64,000 nucleotides of DNA from Bifidobacterium sp. ESL0775 (GCF_029395475.1 NZ_CP113917.1:558001-622000); one strand, 5' to 3'. Counted from the stretch's first letter, positions 45,510 to 55,297 are shown. The notes: generated by a model from the letters alone, not told the origin. A program made the numbers and translations.

Positions 45510-46580
45510 ATGGCCGATTCAAACGGGCAACAACGCAAAGTCAACATCGCGGTGCTGGGGGCCACCGGCCAGGTCGGCATGGTGATGCGTCGCGTGCTTG
45601 ACGAGCGCGATTTCCCCATTAACAACTTGCGTTTCCTCGCCTCCTCGCATTCCGCCGGAACGGTGCTCAAATGGCGTGACCGCGATATCGTGGTCGAGGA
45701 CGTCGCGAAGGCCGACCTGAGTGGCATCGATATCGCCATTTTCTCCGCAGGTGGCGGCACCTCCAAGGTCTGGGCGCCGAAATTCGCCGAGGCTGGTGCC
45801 TATGTGATCGATAATTCCTCGCAGTGGCGTATGCACGACGACGTGCCGCTGGTGGTGGCCGAGGCCAACCCCGACGACCTTGACGACATCCCGCGCCGCA
45901 TCGTCGCCAACCCGAACTGCACCACCATGGCCTGTATTCCGGTTTTGAAGGCGCTGGACACCCACTTCGGCCTGAAGCGCCTGATCGTCAGCTCCTATCA
46001 GGCGGTTTCGGGAGCCGGCCGCGCCGGTGTCGAGCAGCTGATGAACGAGGCCAAGGCCGCCGTCGACCAAGGCGCCGACAAGCTCGTCTTCGACGGTTCC
46101 GCCATCGATTTCCCCAAGCCCACCAAGGTCGTGCGTACCATCGCCTTCAACGCCGTGCCTTTCATCGGCGCCATCGTCGACGACGGCAGCGAGGAGACCG
46201 ACGAGGAGCAGAAGCTCAGGAACGAAAGCCGCAAGATCCTGCATCTGCCGAACCTCGCCGCCTCCTGCACCTGCGTGCGCGTCGGCGTCTTCACCGCCCA
46301 TGGCATGTCCGTCAACGCCGAGTTCGAGCGTGACGTCACCCCCGATATGGCCCGCGAGGTGCTGAAGGATGCGCCGGGCGTCGAGCTCAACGACATCCCG
46401 ACCCCGCAGCTGGCCGCCGGCAAGGATCCGAGTTTCGTCGGCCGCATCCGTCAGGACCAGGCCGTCGACGGCAAGAAGGGCCTCGCGTTCTTCATCGCTA
46501 ACGACAACCTGCGCAAGGGTGCTGCCCTCAACGCGGTAGAGCTCGCCGAGATCGTGGCCCGCAAGCATTTCGGCGCGTAG
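45510..46580 (+). CDS. asd: Aspartate-semialdehyde dehydrogenase
   Basis: 356 residues. It reduces aspartyl phosphate to aspartate semialdehyde with NADPH, the step after aspartokinase. The Rossmann start NIAVLGATGQVGMVMRRVLD, active-site C137 in NPNCTTM, and QAVSGAGRAGVEQL and RVGVFTAHGMSVNAEFE are visible. The ATG at 45510 follows a strong GGGGAGGAG; the in-frame extension to 45438 is rejected. The ask-asd arrangement is typical of Actinobacteria. The second dispersed-repeat locus follows its stop by 24 bases. Confidence 0.97.
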   Translation: MADSNGQQRKVNIAVLGATGQVGMVMRRVLDERDFPINNLRFLASSHSAGTVLKWRDRDIVVEDVAKADLSGIDIAIFSAGGGTSKVWAPKFAEAGAYVIDNSSQWRMHDDVPLVVAEANPDDLDDIPRRIVANPNCTTMACIPVLKALDTHFGLKRLIVSSYQAVSGAGRAGVEQLMNEAKAAVDQGADKLVFDGSAIDFPKPTKVVRTIAFNAVPFIGAIVDDGSEETDEEQKLRNESRKILHLPNLAASCTCVRVGVFTAHGMSVNAEFERDVTPDMAREVLKDAPGVELNDIPTPQLAAGKDPSFVGRIRQDQAVDGKKGLAFFIANDNLRKGAALNAVELAEIVARKHFGA

Positions 46581-46604
46581 CCATCGGCTACCTTGTTCAT
46601 CGTT

Positions 46605-46704
46605 AATGCGACCAAAAGCATGGGAAAGCCTGCTTTTGGTCGCATTCTGGGTTTGGTGCGACGAAAAGCACGAAAAACAGTCCAAAATCGTGCTTTTGGT
46701 CGCA
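46605..46704. repeat. Tandem pair of palindromes, dispersed-repeat locus B
   Basis: Palindrome one is perfect over 16 bp (46605-46620 with 46631-46646: AATGCGACCAAAAGCA). Palindrome two (TGCGACGAAAAGCACG, 46657-46672, with CGTGCTTTTGGTCGCA, 46689-46704) has one mismatch and shares both arms (GCGACGAAAAGCACG and CGTGCTTTTGGTCGC) with the second palindrome at 30374-30419. Located between asd and the DUF5701 gene. Confidence 0.88.
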
Positions 46705-46837
46705 TTTGCATCTATTGGTGAGCGGTGGCATGGAGAGTTCAGATAGCAAGTACTTGACAGCGCGTATCGCTACAGTCACGAACGTAGCATGATGGCGTGC
46801 CCTGATCTTCATCATGAGCAGGTGACATACTGGAGGC

Positions 46838-47458
46838 ATGTCGAAGGCATCTCAAGAAGCGCAGAAACAACTGGACCGCATCGTCGCATTGGGCTATCCC
46901 GACGTGGCCGATATGAGCGCGGCGGCGTTCCGGGCTTTGGCGCGTCCGTTGATTGATGCCCTGAAAGACAGCGATCTGGGCGAGAACATCCTTCTGGTGC
47001 CGACCCACGAGTTGGTGAGCCCCGAATCGCTGATCGCCCGAACCAGCATCAACCGCATGGCCGGCTTCACCACCATGCCCCCGCGCGACGTCGCCAGTTT
47101 CCTGCCGCAGCCCGGTTTCGAGCCGCCGGAGGGCCCGTTCTATCTGGTCGTCGACCCGCACACCGGCACGGCCTATGTCAACCGCGAGCCGGATGTCGCC
47201 CGAAAGCTCATTGATTCGGACGAACGCATGCCGTTGACCCTTGAGGAGGGCCTCGCCATCGCCACCCAGCACCCGGATTGGCTGGTCAGGAAGAACGGCT
47301 TCAACCTGCTTGGTTCCCGTAGCGCCGACGGCCGCGTGCCGAGCATCTGGATGAGCCAGAACGCCCCGCGCCTAGGTTCCGTCTGGCCCACCTCCCGCCA
47401 TACTTGGCTCGGTAACGCCTACTGCCAGGCCCGTCGCGGTGTCTCGCTTTTTCGCTGA
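46838..47458 (+). CDS. DUF5701-like protein of unknown function
   Basis: 206 residues, no signal peptide or membrane segment. Features include DRIVALGYPDVADMSAAAFRA, NILLVPTHELVSPESLIART, the YLVVDPHTGTAYVNREPDVA block and WLGNAYCQARRGVSLFR at the end. It matches my memory of the actinobacterial DUF5701 family; no catalytic role is known. GGAGG lies only one base before the ATG at 46838, too close for normal initiation. A CATACT at 46826-46831 would place transcription start at the ATG, so the gene may be leaderless. Confidence 0.75.
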   Translation: MSKASQEAQKQLDRIVALGYPDVADMSAAAFRALARPLIDALKDSDLGENILLVPTHELVSPESLIARTSINRMAGFTTMPPRDVASFLPQPGFEPPEGPFYLVVDPHTGTAYVNREPDVARKLIDSDERMPLTLEEGLAIATQHPDWLVRKNGFNLLGSRSADGRVPSIWMSQNAPRLGSVWPTSRHTWLGNAYCQARRGVSLFR

Positions 47459-47828
47459 ATATCTTGCGGACATTGTCTATTAACTGAAGTCCGCTGATCG
47501 CGCGCCAAATGCGTTTTCATTTTGCGTCATGATTGAGGGCTTGTGGTTTTCGGGCTCCACTGTCATGAAAATGGCTCGCATCAACCCATGGTTATCGAAA
47601 GCAGCCATCGGAATACGTGCAGTATCGTTGAGCGACCATGGGTTGGTAGTGGATGCGAATTTCGGTTTATCGCATCGAATCTTGGAATATAGGCGATTTT
47701 CTAGCCGTGAGCCGTCTATTATTATCATTTATATGTTTCTGTAAGGTAATTAAGCCTATCGAAACGTATGGTATTTGGTTACATCGTATCGCAACCTGCG
47801 GTGCGTAATACAAAGAAAAGGAGGAGTG
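47459..47828 (+). other. leuA upstream region with a long hairpin
   Basis: 370 bases without a convincing gene. CAACCCATGGT (47582-47592) and ACCATGGGTTG (47635-47645) are perfectly complementary, with outer GCATC/GATGC flanks, forming a stem around a 42-base loop. Two short ORFs (47529-47744 forward, 47480-47728 reverse) overlap here but have no ribosome site. It might be a leader involved in leucine control, but I see neither a T-box core nor a Leu-rich leader peptide. Confidence 0.4.
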
Positions 47829-49739
47829 ATGGGTCAGGATCAACAATCATCAGTGTTCGATCTCGCGGCGGTTGCCGCACAATCCAATGGAGGTAACAAC
47901 GACCTGCTGCTGCCTCCCGCGCGTTTCATCGGCGATCCGCAAAAGCCGAGCAAGATGCCATACAACAAGTATGTGGCCTACGACAAGCAGATTCCGTTCG
48001 ATTACCCCGAGCGCACCTGGCCGGAAAAGAAGCTGCGCCGTGCCCCGCGCTGGTGCTCCGTCGATTTGCGTGACGGCAACCAGGCGCTGGTCAACCCGAT
48101 GGATTCTGAGCGCAAGCTGCGTTTCTGGAACCTCCTGATTTCCATGGGCTTCAAGGAGATCGAGGTCGGCTTCCCGTCCGCTTCCGACACGGATTACGAT
48201 TTCGTGCGTATGCTGATCGAGCGCGAGCTCATCCCCGACGACGTCACCATCGTCGTCTTGACGCAGGCCCGCGAGCACCTCATTCGCAAGACCTACGAAT
48301 GCCTGCGCGGTGCCAAGCGCGCCGTGGTGCACTTCTACAATTCCGTCTCCGTCCTTCAGCGCGAGGTCGTCTTCCGCAAGGACAAAGAGGGCATTAAGAA
48401 ACTCGCGACCGATGCGGCCGAGCTGTGCAAGGACCTCGAAAGCGCCGCTGGCGGCACCGACCTGTATTACGAATATTCGCCGGAGTCCTTCACGGGCACC
48501 GAGCCGGATTACGCCGTCGAGGTGTGCAACGCCGTCATCGACGTCATCAAGCCGACGCCGGACCACAAGATGATCATCAACCTGCCGGCCACCGTCGAGA
48601 TGACCACGCCGAACGTCTTCGCCGACGAGGTCGAGTACGTCTCCAACAACTTGAAGGACCGCGATTCCATCGTGCTTTCGCTGCATCCGCACAATGACGA
48701 GGGCATGGGCGTGGCCGCGGCGGAACTGGCCGTGCTGGCCGGGGCCGACCGCGTCGAAGGCTGCCTCTTGGGCAATGGCGAACGCACCGGCAACGTCGAT
48801 CTGGTCACGCTGGGCCTCAACATGCTTACGCAGGGCGTCGACCCGCAGATCGATTATTCCGACGTGCCGAAGATCCGCAAGACCGTCGAATACTGCAACC
48901 AGCTCGTCATCTCCGAGCGCCACCCCTACGCCGGCAACTTCGTGTTCACCGCCTTCTCCGGCTCCCATCAGGACGCCATCAAGAAGGGGCTCGAGGCCCG
49001 TCAGGCCGCGGCGGAACGCGCCGGAGCCAACCTTGACGATTTCGTCTGGCTCGTGCCCTACCTGCCCATCGACCCGAAGGACATCGGCCGCAGCTACAAG
49101 GCCATCATCCGCGTCAACTCGCAGTCCGGCAAGGGCGGCATGGCCTACCTGCTCAAGACCAACCACAACCTCGACTTGCCAAAGCGCTTGCAGATCGAGT
49201 TCGAGAAGGTCGTGCAGGATTACGCCGACAAGACCGACAAGGAGGTCAAGGACGACGAGATCTGGCGTCTCTTCAAGGACGAGTACCTTCCGGTCGAGGA
49301 GAACGGCGCGTTCGCGGCCAGCGAGGCCGTGGGCGACGAGGGCGATGACGACCTGCAGTCGTGGGGCCGTCTGAAGCTTCTGAACGTTTCGGTCACTTCC
49401 GGCGCGGACGGTTCCGATACCGTGCTCAAGGCCAAACTGCTCGACCGCGGCGCCGAACCTGGCGCCGACCCGATCGAACGCGAGGTCTCCGGAGCCGGCA
49501 ACGGCCCGCTCGACGCCTTCCTCAACGCGCTTTCCAGCATTGGCCTGGTCGTCAGCGTCATGGATTACGCCGAGCACGCCATGACCGCCGGAACCGACGC
49601 GATGGCCGCCTCCTACATCGAGTGCCAGATTGGCGGCGAGGCCAACGCGCAGATCATCTGGGGCGTGGGCATCGATTCGTCGATCACCACCAGCTCGCTC
49701 AAGGCGATCATCTCCGCGATCAATCGCTCCATGCGCTGA
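47829..49739 (+). CDS. leuA: 2-isopropylmalate synthase
   Basis: 636 residues; the first committed step of leucine synthesis, joining acetyl-CoA and 2-oxoisovalerate. The catalytic barrel begins PRWCSVDLRDGNQALVNPM, with LSLHPHNDEGMGVAAAELAV carrying the metal-binding His residues and GNGERTGNVDLVTLGLNM. The C-terminal about 130 residues (from KLLNVSVTSG) form the leucine-binding regulatory domain. It is the long actinobacterial type. The ATG at 47829 follows AAAGGAGGAGTG; the in-frame extension to 47775 is rejected. Convergent with the PBP gene; a strong shared terminator lies between. Confidence 0.97.
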   Translation: MGQDQQSSVFDLAAVAAQSNGGNNDLLLPPARFIGDPQKPSKMPYNKYVAYDKQIPFDYPERTWPEKKLRRAPRWCSVDLRDGNQALVNPMDSERKLRFWNLLISMGFKEIEVGFPSASDTDYDFVRMLIERELIPDDVTIVVLTQAREHLIRKTYECLRGAKRAVVHFYNSVSVLQREVVFRKDKEGIKKLATDAAELCKDLESAAGGTDLYYEYSPESFTGTEPDYAVEVCNAVIDVIKPTPDHKMIINLPATVEMTTPNVFADEVEYVSNNLKDRDSIVLSLHPHNDEGMGVAAAELAVLAGADRVEGCLLGNGERTGNVDLVTLGLNMLTQGVDPQIDYSDVPKIRKTVEYCNQLVISERHPYAGNFVFTAFSGSHQDAIKKGLEARQAAAERAGANLDDFVWLVPYLPIDPKDIGRSYKAIIRVNSQSGKGGMAYLLKTNHNLDLPKRLQIEFEKVVQDYADKTDKEVKDDEIWRLFKDEYLPVEENGAFAASEAVGDEGDDDLQSWGRLKLLNVSVTSGADGSDTVLKAKLLDRGAEPGADPIEREVSGAGNGPLDAFLNALSSIGLVVSVMDYAEHAMTAGTDAMAASYIECQIGGEANAQIIWGVGIDSSITTSSLKAIISAINRSMR

Positions 49740-49859
49740 TTCGTTTCGAGCAATTGTCTTACAATTGAATATGTGTCGATGATTGATTAAAAATCAACAT
49801 GCGCATCTTCGACCCGTTAGGTGTGGGTCGGATGTTGGAACGACGATAAGCGATCATGA

Positions 49860-49904
49860 AAATGGGTTCGCACCTTTTGAATCGAAAGGTACGAACCCAT
49901 TTTT
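49860..49904. terminator. Bidirectional terminator between leuA and the PBP gene
   Basis: AAATGGGTTCG-CACCTTT (49860-49877) pairs with AAAGGT-A-CGAACCCATTT (49885-49902), with T-runs on both strands. A second small hairpin (CGACCC with GGGTCG) lies at about 49810-49830. Confidence 0.85.
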
Positions 49905-49945
49905 GTAGTACGTCGAGAACGGCTTGAGCCTAGAAGTCGAAGGGC

Positions 49946-52252
49946 CTATTGCCCCGTTCCGCCAGGCTGCTGGCCTTCCGAGGTGCCGCCAGTGGCGCCG
50001 CCTGATTCGGCTCCGCCTTGGCTCGGGGTCTCGGTGGCCCCGCCTCCGTTCCCGTTCCCGGCGCCGGCCCCGCTGCCACCCGAGGTAGTATTGCCGCCGC
50101 CGGTGGAGGAGCTGTCGGATCCACTCGAATCGTCGTTCCCATAGCTTCTACGGCTGTAGCCACCAGAACCGGACGACGACTTCGCGCCGCTGCCCCACGA
50201 GCCATCGGGCCCGCCGATCTTGCCCTCGTCGTGCGCGACAGGGAAAGGCTCGTCGGCCTGGTCGGCAAGCGCCTGCTTCATGTACTCGGTGAACAGGTGG
50301 GCGGGGTATTTGCCGCCCACGCCGTAGCCCTCGCGCAAGGGCTGGATCTCCTGTGGTTTGCCGTCGGCCGCCGGATTCCACATCGCGAAGACGGTGACCA
50401 CGCTCGGGGTGAAGCCGACAAAGCTGCCCGCCGTGGAATCGTTCGCGGTGCCGGTCTTGCCAGCGATCGTCTTGCCGACTTTTTTCACCTCGGTGCCGGT
50501 GCCGTATTGCACGGTTCCCGTCATCGCCTTGGCCACCAGCGCGGTGTCGTTGGCGCTGAAGGTCCGTTCGCTGGCGGTGGGGGCGTGGTACATGTCCTTG
50601 CCGCTTGAGTCTTTGACGGAGGCGACGATGTGCAGGGTCGGCTTGTTGCCTTGGTTGGCGATGGTGGCGTAGGCCTGCGCGACGTCGGAGACGCGCACGC
50701 CGTCGTTGCCCAGCACAGTGAAGGGGTTGTCGCCGGGCACCAGCTTCGGGCTCATGCCGGCCGCCTGCGCGGTCTGCGCCACCTTCTTGGCCCCGAGATG
50801 CTCCTGCAGGTCCATATAGACCGTGTTGACGGAATTTGCCGTGGCGCTGTAAAGATTCGTATAGCCGTACTGTTCGTTGCCGAAATTCTTGACAGGCTGG
50901 GTGATGCCGGCGTAAGTGCGCGGCGAATTGCCGTTGAACGCCGTGTTGAGGTTCACCCCGTCCTGCACGGCCGCCAGCAGGGCGAACGGTTTCATCGTCG
51001 AGCCAAGCTCGTAGGTGGCCTGCGTGGCGTTGTTGAGCTGTTTGGTCAGGTAGTCGTCACCGCCGTAGAACGAGATGATGGAGCCGTCCTTGGGGTTGAC
51101 GCTCATCGCGCCGGTCTGCATGCCTTGGTTGAGGATCTTGGCGTTCTCCGTACTCGACGGGCTCGCGATGCTGAACATCAGGTCCTGCTTGCTCTTGTCG
51201 ATGGTCGTGGTGATCTTGTACCCGCCGGTGTCGAGGTCGTCGCGCGTGAAGTTCCCGCTGCCGATCAGCTCGTCGCGGACCATCTGCAGCATGTAGCCGT
51301 TCGGGCCCTTGTACGAACTTTGCTGGGATTGCGGCGGCACGGTGGGCGGCATTTGCGGGTTGGCCTTGGCGTCTTTGGCGCTGATATAGTTCTGCTTTTC
51401 CATGATGCCGATGACGCGCGTATAGCGCTGTTGCGCGCGCTTGGGGTTGACCGCCGGGTCCCAGGTCGAGGGGGCCGGGATGATGCCCGCCAGCAACGCC
51501 GATTCCGGCATGGTCAGGTCCTTGGCCTCCTTGTTGAAGTAGGCTTTCGACGCCGCCTCGATGCCGTATGCCCCGCGCCCGAGGTAGATGGTGTTCATGT
51601 AGTTGCACAGGACCTTGTCTTTGTCCTGCGACTTGGTGATCTTCATCGCGAGAATCGCCTCGCGCACCTTGCCGGAGTAGGTGTGGGTGTCACCCATATA
51701 GTAGCGTTCCGCGTATTGCTGGGTGATGGTGGAGGCTCCCTGCCGCTTGCCGCCGCTCACGTTGTTGAGCAGCGCGCGCACAATGCCCTTGAAATCGACG
51801 CCCGTGTCTTTATAAAACGTCTGGTTCTCCGAGGCCACCATGGACTGCCCGACGTATTTGGGCAACGCGTCGCAACTGATGATCTCGCGGTTCTGCGTGG
51901 CGAAGCTGCCGATTTCGGTGGCGCCGTCGCTGTAATACACTTTGGTTTTCTCCGCCATCGCGATTTTCTCTGGCAGCGGGATTTCGGTGGTGGCGTAAAG
52001 GTAGGCGAACACGCCCACGCCGGCGAGGACGAGCACGGCGATGATGCCCAACGTCCATTTGAGGATGCGGTGCTTATGTTGTTTGGGCAACTTGCGTTGC
52101 GGACCGCGCGCGTTCGGGCGCCTGCCTGCGTTGTTGCCGCCACGCCGCGGTTGCTGGCGGTGTGGGGTTTGAGAGTTGTTATAGCGACGCTGTGGCTTGA
52201 CTCTGCGTGAGCCAATGGAACGTGCGGGAACTCTGCGGGACTCTGAGACCAT
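49946..52252 (-). CDS. ponA: Class A penicillin-binding protein (transglycosylase/transpeptidase)
   Basis: 768 residues. A basic N-terminal cytoplasmic tail of about 70 residues is followed by a single membrane anchor (WTLGIIAVLVLAGVGVFAYL). A GT51 glycosyltransferase domain (about 95-300, with SENQTFYKDTGVDFKGIVRA and QGASTITQQYAERYYM) and a transpeptidase domain with S418-T-M-K421, an SVN motif and GKTGTAND follow. The last about 90 residues are Gly/Ser/Thr-rich and probably pass into the wall. It polymerises and cross-links peptidoglycan. The ATG at 52252 is the best start; the longer ORF to 53023 would run into ino1. No strong ribosome site. Divergent from ino1. Confidence 0.95.
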   Translation of the reverse strand: MVSESRRVPARSIGSRRVKPQRRYNNSQTPHRQQPRRGGNNAGRRPNARGPQRKLPKQHKHRILKWTLGIIAVLVLAGVGVFAYLYATTEIPLPEKIAMAEKTKVYYSDGATEIGSFATQNREIISCDALPKYVGQSMVASENQTFYKDTGVDFKGIVRALLNNVSGGKRQGASTITQQYAERYYMGDTHTYSGKVREAILAMKITKSQDKDKVLCNYMNTIYLGRGAYGIEAASKAYFNKEAKDLTMPESALLAGIIPAPSTWDPAVNPKRAQQRYTRVIGIMEKQNYISAKDAKANPQMPPTVPPQSQQSSYKGPNGYMLQMVRDELIGSGNFTRDDLDTGGYKITTTIDKSKQDLMFSIASPSSTENAKILNQGMQTGAMSVNPKDGSIISFYGGDDYLTKQLNNATQATYELGSTMKPFALLAAVQDGVNLNTAFNGNSPRTYAGITQPVKNFGNEQYGYTNLYSATANSVNTVYMDLQEHLGAKKVAQTAQAAGMSPKLVPGDNPFTVLGNDGVRVSDVAQAYATIANQGNKPTLHIVASVKDSSGKDMYHAPTASERTFSANDTALVAKAMTGTVQYGTGTEVKKVGKTIAGKTGTANDSTAGSFVGFTPSVVTVFAMWNPAADGKPQEIQPLREGYGVGGKYPAHLFTEYMKQALADQADEPFPVAHDEGKIGGPDGSWGSGAKSSSGSGGYSRRSYGNDDSSGSDSSSTGGGNTTSGGSGAGAGNGNGGGATETPSQGGAESGGATGGTSEGQQPGGTGQ

Positions 52253-52438
52253 GCCAACTACCGTAACTGCTACCCCTGAAAAAGTGCTGGGATTGACGGG
52301 TAAAAATGGCAAATTCGAAGGTTTTTGTGTAGTTATTATGTATGGTATTGCGCACATTGCGCGTGTGCTGCTGTCCTTTTCTTCATCAGGCGCTAAACTC
52401 GGAAGTGGAATTTTGCACGTGAAATAAAGGAGTCGAAT

Positions 52439-53581
52439 ATGAGTATTCGCGTGGCAGTGGCAGGTATCGGTAACTGCGCCTCGTCCCTGATTCAAGGTGT
52501 CGAGTATTACAAGGACGCGAAGGACGACGAGAAGATCCCTGGGCTGATGCACAACAACTTCGGCGGCTACAGGGTTCGCGATATCGAGTTTGTCACGGCG
52601 TTCGACGTCGACGCCCTCAAGGTGGGCAAGGACATCTCCGAGGCCATCGGGGCTTCGCAGAACAACACCTACAAGTTCTGCGACGTGCCGAACAAGGGCG
52701 TCGAGGTGCTGCGCGGGCCGACTTACGACGGCCTCGGCGAGTATTACCGCCAGATGATCACCGAGTCCGACGCCGAGCCTGTCGACGTGGCCCAGGTCCT
52801 GAAGGACAAGAAGGTCGACGTTCTGGTCAGCTATATGCCCGTTGGCTCGGAAGAGGCTGACAAGGCCTACGCGCAGGCCGCGATGGACGCCGGTTGCGCC
52901 TTCGTCAACTGCCTGCCCGTCTTCATCGCCTCCGACCCCGAGTGGGCGCAGAAGTTCCGCGATGCCGGCGTGCCGATCATCGGCGACGACATCAAGAGCC
53001 AGGTCGGCGCCACCATCACCCACCGCGTGATGGCCCGTCTCTTCGAGGACCGTGGCGTTCGCCTCGACCGCACCTATCAGTTAAACGTCGGTGGCAACAT
53101 GGACTTCATGAACATGCTGCAGCGCTCGCGCCTCGAATCCAAGAAGGTCTCCAAGACCCGCGCTGTCACCTCGATCGTGCCGCACGAGATGGATCCGCAC
53201 AACGTCCACATCGGCCCGTCCGATTACGTGGCGTGGCTCGATGACCGCAAGCTCGCGTTCGTCCGCTTGGAAGGCACCACCTTCGGCGATGTGCCGATTA
53301 GCCTCGAGTACAAGCTTGAGGATTGGGATTCGCCGAACTCCGCAGGCATCGTCATCGACGCCGTTCGCGCCGCCAAGATCGCGCTCGACCGCCACCTCTC
53401 CGGCCCGATCCTCGCACCGAGCTCCTACTTCATGAAGTCCCCGGCCGTCCAGCATGAGGACTCCGAAGCCCGCCAGCTGGTGGAGAAGTTCATCAAGGGC
53501 GAGGTCGAAGGCGACGAGGCTGAACTCGATGCCGATGTCAAGGCCGCCAAGGACAACGGCAAGGACGTCTGGCACGCCTGA
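52439..53581 (+). CDS. ino1: Inositol-3-phosphate synthase
   Basis: 380 residues, the size of actinobacterial Ino1. It converts glucose 6-phosphate to inositol 1-phosphate (D-inositol 3-phosphate) with NAD. The NAD-binding start [20 protein letters not shown], the [19 protein letters not shown] block and [22 protein letters not shown] are diagnostic. The product feeds phosphatidylinositol and inositol glycolipids. AAAGGAG lies seven bases before the ATG. It diverges from the PBP gene across 186 bases that include a tandem ATTGCGC (52347-52353, 52356-52362). A strong terminator follows. Confidence 0.97.
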   Translation: MSIRVAVAGIGNCASSLIQGVEYYKDAKDDEKIPGLMHNNFGGYRVRDIEFVTAFDVDALKVGKDISEAIGASQNNTYKFCDVPNKGVEVLRGPTYDGLGEYYRQMITESDAEPVDVAQVLKDKKVDVLVSYMPVGSEEADKAYAQAAMDAGCAFVNCLPVFIASDPEWAQKFRDAGVPIIGDDIKSQVGATITHRVMARLFEDRGVRLDRTYQLNVGGNMDFMNMLQRSRLESKKVSKTRAVTSIVPHEMDPHNVHIGPSDYVAWLDDRKLAFVRLEGTTFGDVPISLEYKLEDWDSPNSAGIVIDAVRAAKIALDRHLSGPILAPSSYFMKSPAVQHEDSEARQLVEKFIKGEVEGDEAELDADVKAAKDNGKDVWHA

Positions 53582-53617
53582 GTGAAACGCTGATACGCGG
53601 GAAACCGTGTGAATAAT

Positions 53618-53657
53618 ATTGTGGGGTCGCAACCTTGACTGGTTGCAACCCCACAAT
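53618..53657. terminator. Bidirectional terminator between ino1 and glf
   Basis: ATTGTGGGGTCGCAACC (53618-53634) pairs with GGTTGCAACCCCACAAT (53641-53657) with one mismatch and a six-base loop. It sits between convergent genes. Confidence 0.85.
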
Positions 53658-53687
53658 CGTTATTGGCTTGTTGTCAGTGGATCATTC

Positions 53688-54872
53688 TTACTTGCCTAGT
53701 AGCGGGTCGACCTGCTTTTCGTAGGCGATGAGGGCGCTGTTGATGACTTGGTGCATGTCGTAGTAGGCGTAGGTGCCGAGGCGCCCGCCGAAAACGACTT
53801 CCGGCTCCCTGGCCGCCAGATCCTTGTATTGCTGGTAGAGCTTCTGGTCGGCGGCGGTGTTGATGGGGTAGTAAGGCTCGTCGTCGCGTCCGGCCGAGCG
53901 GCTGTATTCCTCCCAGACCACGGTCTTGTTCGGATTCTGCTGCTCGCGGCGCTCCGGGTTGAAGTTCTTGAACTCGATGGCGCGGGTGTAGGGCACATCC
54001 GCGTCCACGAAGTTCATCACCGGGCAGCCGAAGTGGTCGCCTTCGTCGTAGCGTTGTTCTTTGAAATCGACAGTGCGCCATTTGAGGTCGCCAAGTGAAT
54101 AATCGAAGTATTTGTCGACCGGACCGGTGTAGACGATTGGCACGCGCCCAAGTAAAGCCTTCTTGTTCAATGGCTGGCTTTCGTCGAAGAAGTCGGTGTT
54201 GAGCGTGACGTGAATCTTCGGATCGTCGATCATGCGCTGCATCCATGCGGTGTAGCCGTCCTTGGGCAGGCCCTCCCACGTGTCTTTGAAATAGTGGTTG
54301 TCATACGTAAAGCGCACAGGCAAGCGCTTGATGATTGAGGCCGGAAGCTCGGCCGGGTCGGTCTGCCACTGCTTGCCCGTGTAGTTCTTGATGAACGCCT
54401 CGTAAAGCGGCCGGCCGATGAGCTGGATGCCCTTGTCGTTCAGGTTCGTCGGGTCGGTGCCGGCCAGTTCGCCCGCCTGCTCCTTGATAAGCTCCTGGGC
54501 CTGTGCCGGCGTGTAATGCGCATGGAAGAACTGGTTGATGGTCCCCAGATTGATCGGCATGGGGTAGACCTCGCCGTCGTGCGTGGCGTAGACGCGGTGC
54601 TGGTAGTCGGTGAACTCGGTGAAGCGGTTGACGTAGTCCCACACGCGCTTGTTGGAGGTGTGGAAGAGGTGCGCGCCGTACTGGTGGATCTCCGCGCCGG
54701 TCTCCTTGTCCATATAGGAGTAAGCGTTGCCGCCGATATGCGGCCGGATGTCGATGATCTCGACGGTGTGCCCGTTCTCGGCCGCTTGCTGGGCGACGGT
54801 CAATCCGAAAAGCCCTGCGCCCACCACCACGAGGTTGGGTAGCGTCGTGTCCGTGTCCGTGTTCTGTGCCAT
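53688..54872 (-). CDS. glf: UDP-galactopyranose mutase
   Basis: 394 residues. It interconverts UDP-galactopyranose and UDP-galactofuranose for cell-surface glycans. FAD-binding LVVVGAGLFGLTVAQQAAEN, HIGGNAYSYMDKETGAEIHQYGAHLFHTS, and the C-terminal GRLGTYAYYDMHQVI are family signatures. The ATG at 54872 is chosen because AGGA lies six bases upstream; in-frame ATGs at 54896 and further upstream lack a site. A variable Gln/Thr/Asp N-terminus (MAQNTDTDTTL) precedes the fold. It is monocistronic here and convergent with ino1. Confidence 0.96.
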   Translation of the reverse strand: MAQNTDTDTTLPNLVVVGAGLFGLTVAQQAAENGHTVEIIDIRPHIGGNAYSYMDKETGAEIHQYGAHLFHTSNKRVWDYVNRFTEFTDYQHRVYATHDGEVYPMPINLGTINQFFHAHYTPAQAQELIKEQAGELAGTDPTNLNDKGIQLIGRPLYEAFIKNYTGKQWQTDPAELPASIIKRLPVRFTYDNHYFKDTWEGLPKDGYTAWMQRMIDDPKIHVTLNTDFFDESQPLNKKALLGRVPIVYTGPVDKYFDYSLGDLKWRTVDFKEQRYDEGDHFGCPVMNFVDADVPYTRAIEFKNFNPERREQQNPNKTVVWEEYSRSAGRDDEPYYPINTAADQKLYQQYKDLAAREPEVVFGGRLGTYAYYDMHQVINSALIAYEKQVDPLLGK

Positions 54873-55091
54873 CTGCGTTCCTGTCTGTCCATTCATGCCG
54901 CGACACAATGATTTCGTATTACAAACGAAACCGGCCCGATTGGGGTTTGCGCGGCGTGCCATGCCTGTGTGCTTCCTCCATAGTACCCAGCTGAGTGCTG
55001 TTTGCCCAGACGTCATACATTGGCAATTGGCTGTATTGCCGCTTCATTTTCGCCTGCGTTGTGCTCGGCGCAAGCCGGTCCGAGCATGGGG

Positions 55092-55187
55092 TATACTGGT
55101 TAAGCCTTCACGTGGCGTTATGTCACCCAAATCCCCCAGGGCAGGAATGCAGCAAGGGTAAGTGGCCTCTGTCGGGTGCGTGAAGGT
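55092..55187 (+). ncRNA. ffs: Signal recognition particle RNA (4.5S type) with its -10 box
   Basis: TATACT (55092-55097) is the -10; RNA begins near 55104. The ends pair: CCTTCACG (55105-55112) with CGTGAAGG (55179-55186). The apical domain shows the diagnostic Ffh site: CAGG, GCA stem, GGAA tetraloop, TGC stem, then AGCA (about 55137-55154). TTTT follows as terminator. About 84 bases, small bacterial type without the Alu domain. It binds Ffh to target membrane proteins. Confidence 0.9.
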
Positions 55188-55297
55188 TTTCTCGTCTTTG
55201 AAGCCGGCCCATCGATGCTGATTCTGGCTGCGGATGTTCTGGTTCGTTCATCACGGAATTTGTGGTGCGCGACCACACCGGCATTTAGACTGGAACA

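Noticed and set aside
47480..47744. Two overlapping short ORFs (about 70-80 codons) before leuA
   Set aside because: No ribosome site, no recognisable features, and they overlap a hairpin; better seen as leader sequence.
47459..47828. T-box or leucine attenuator before leuA
   Set aside because: No T-box core, no run of Leu codons, no terminator with T-tract.
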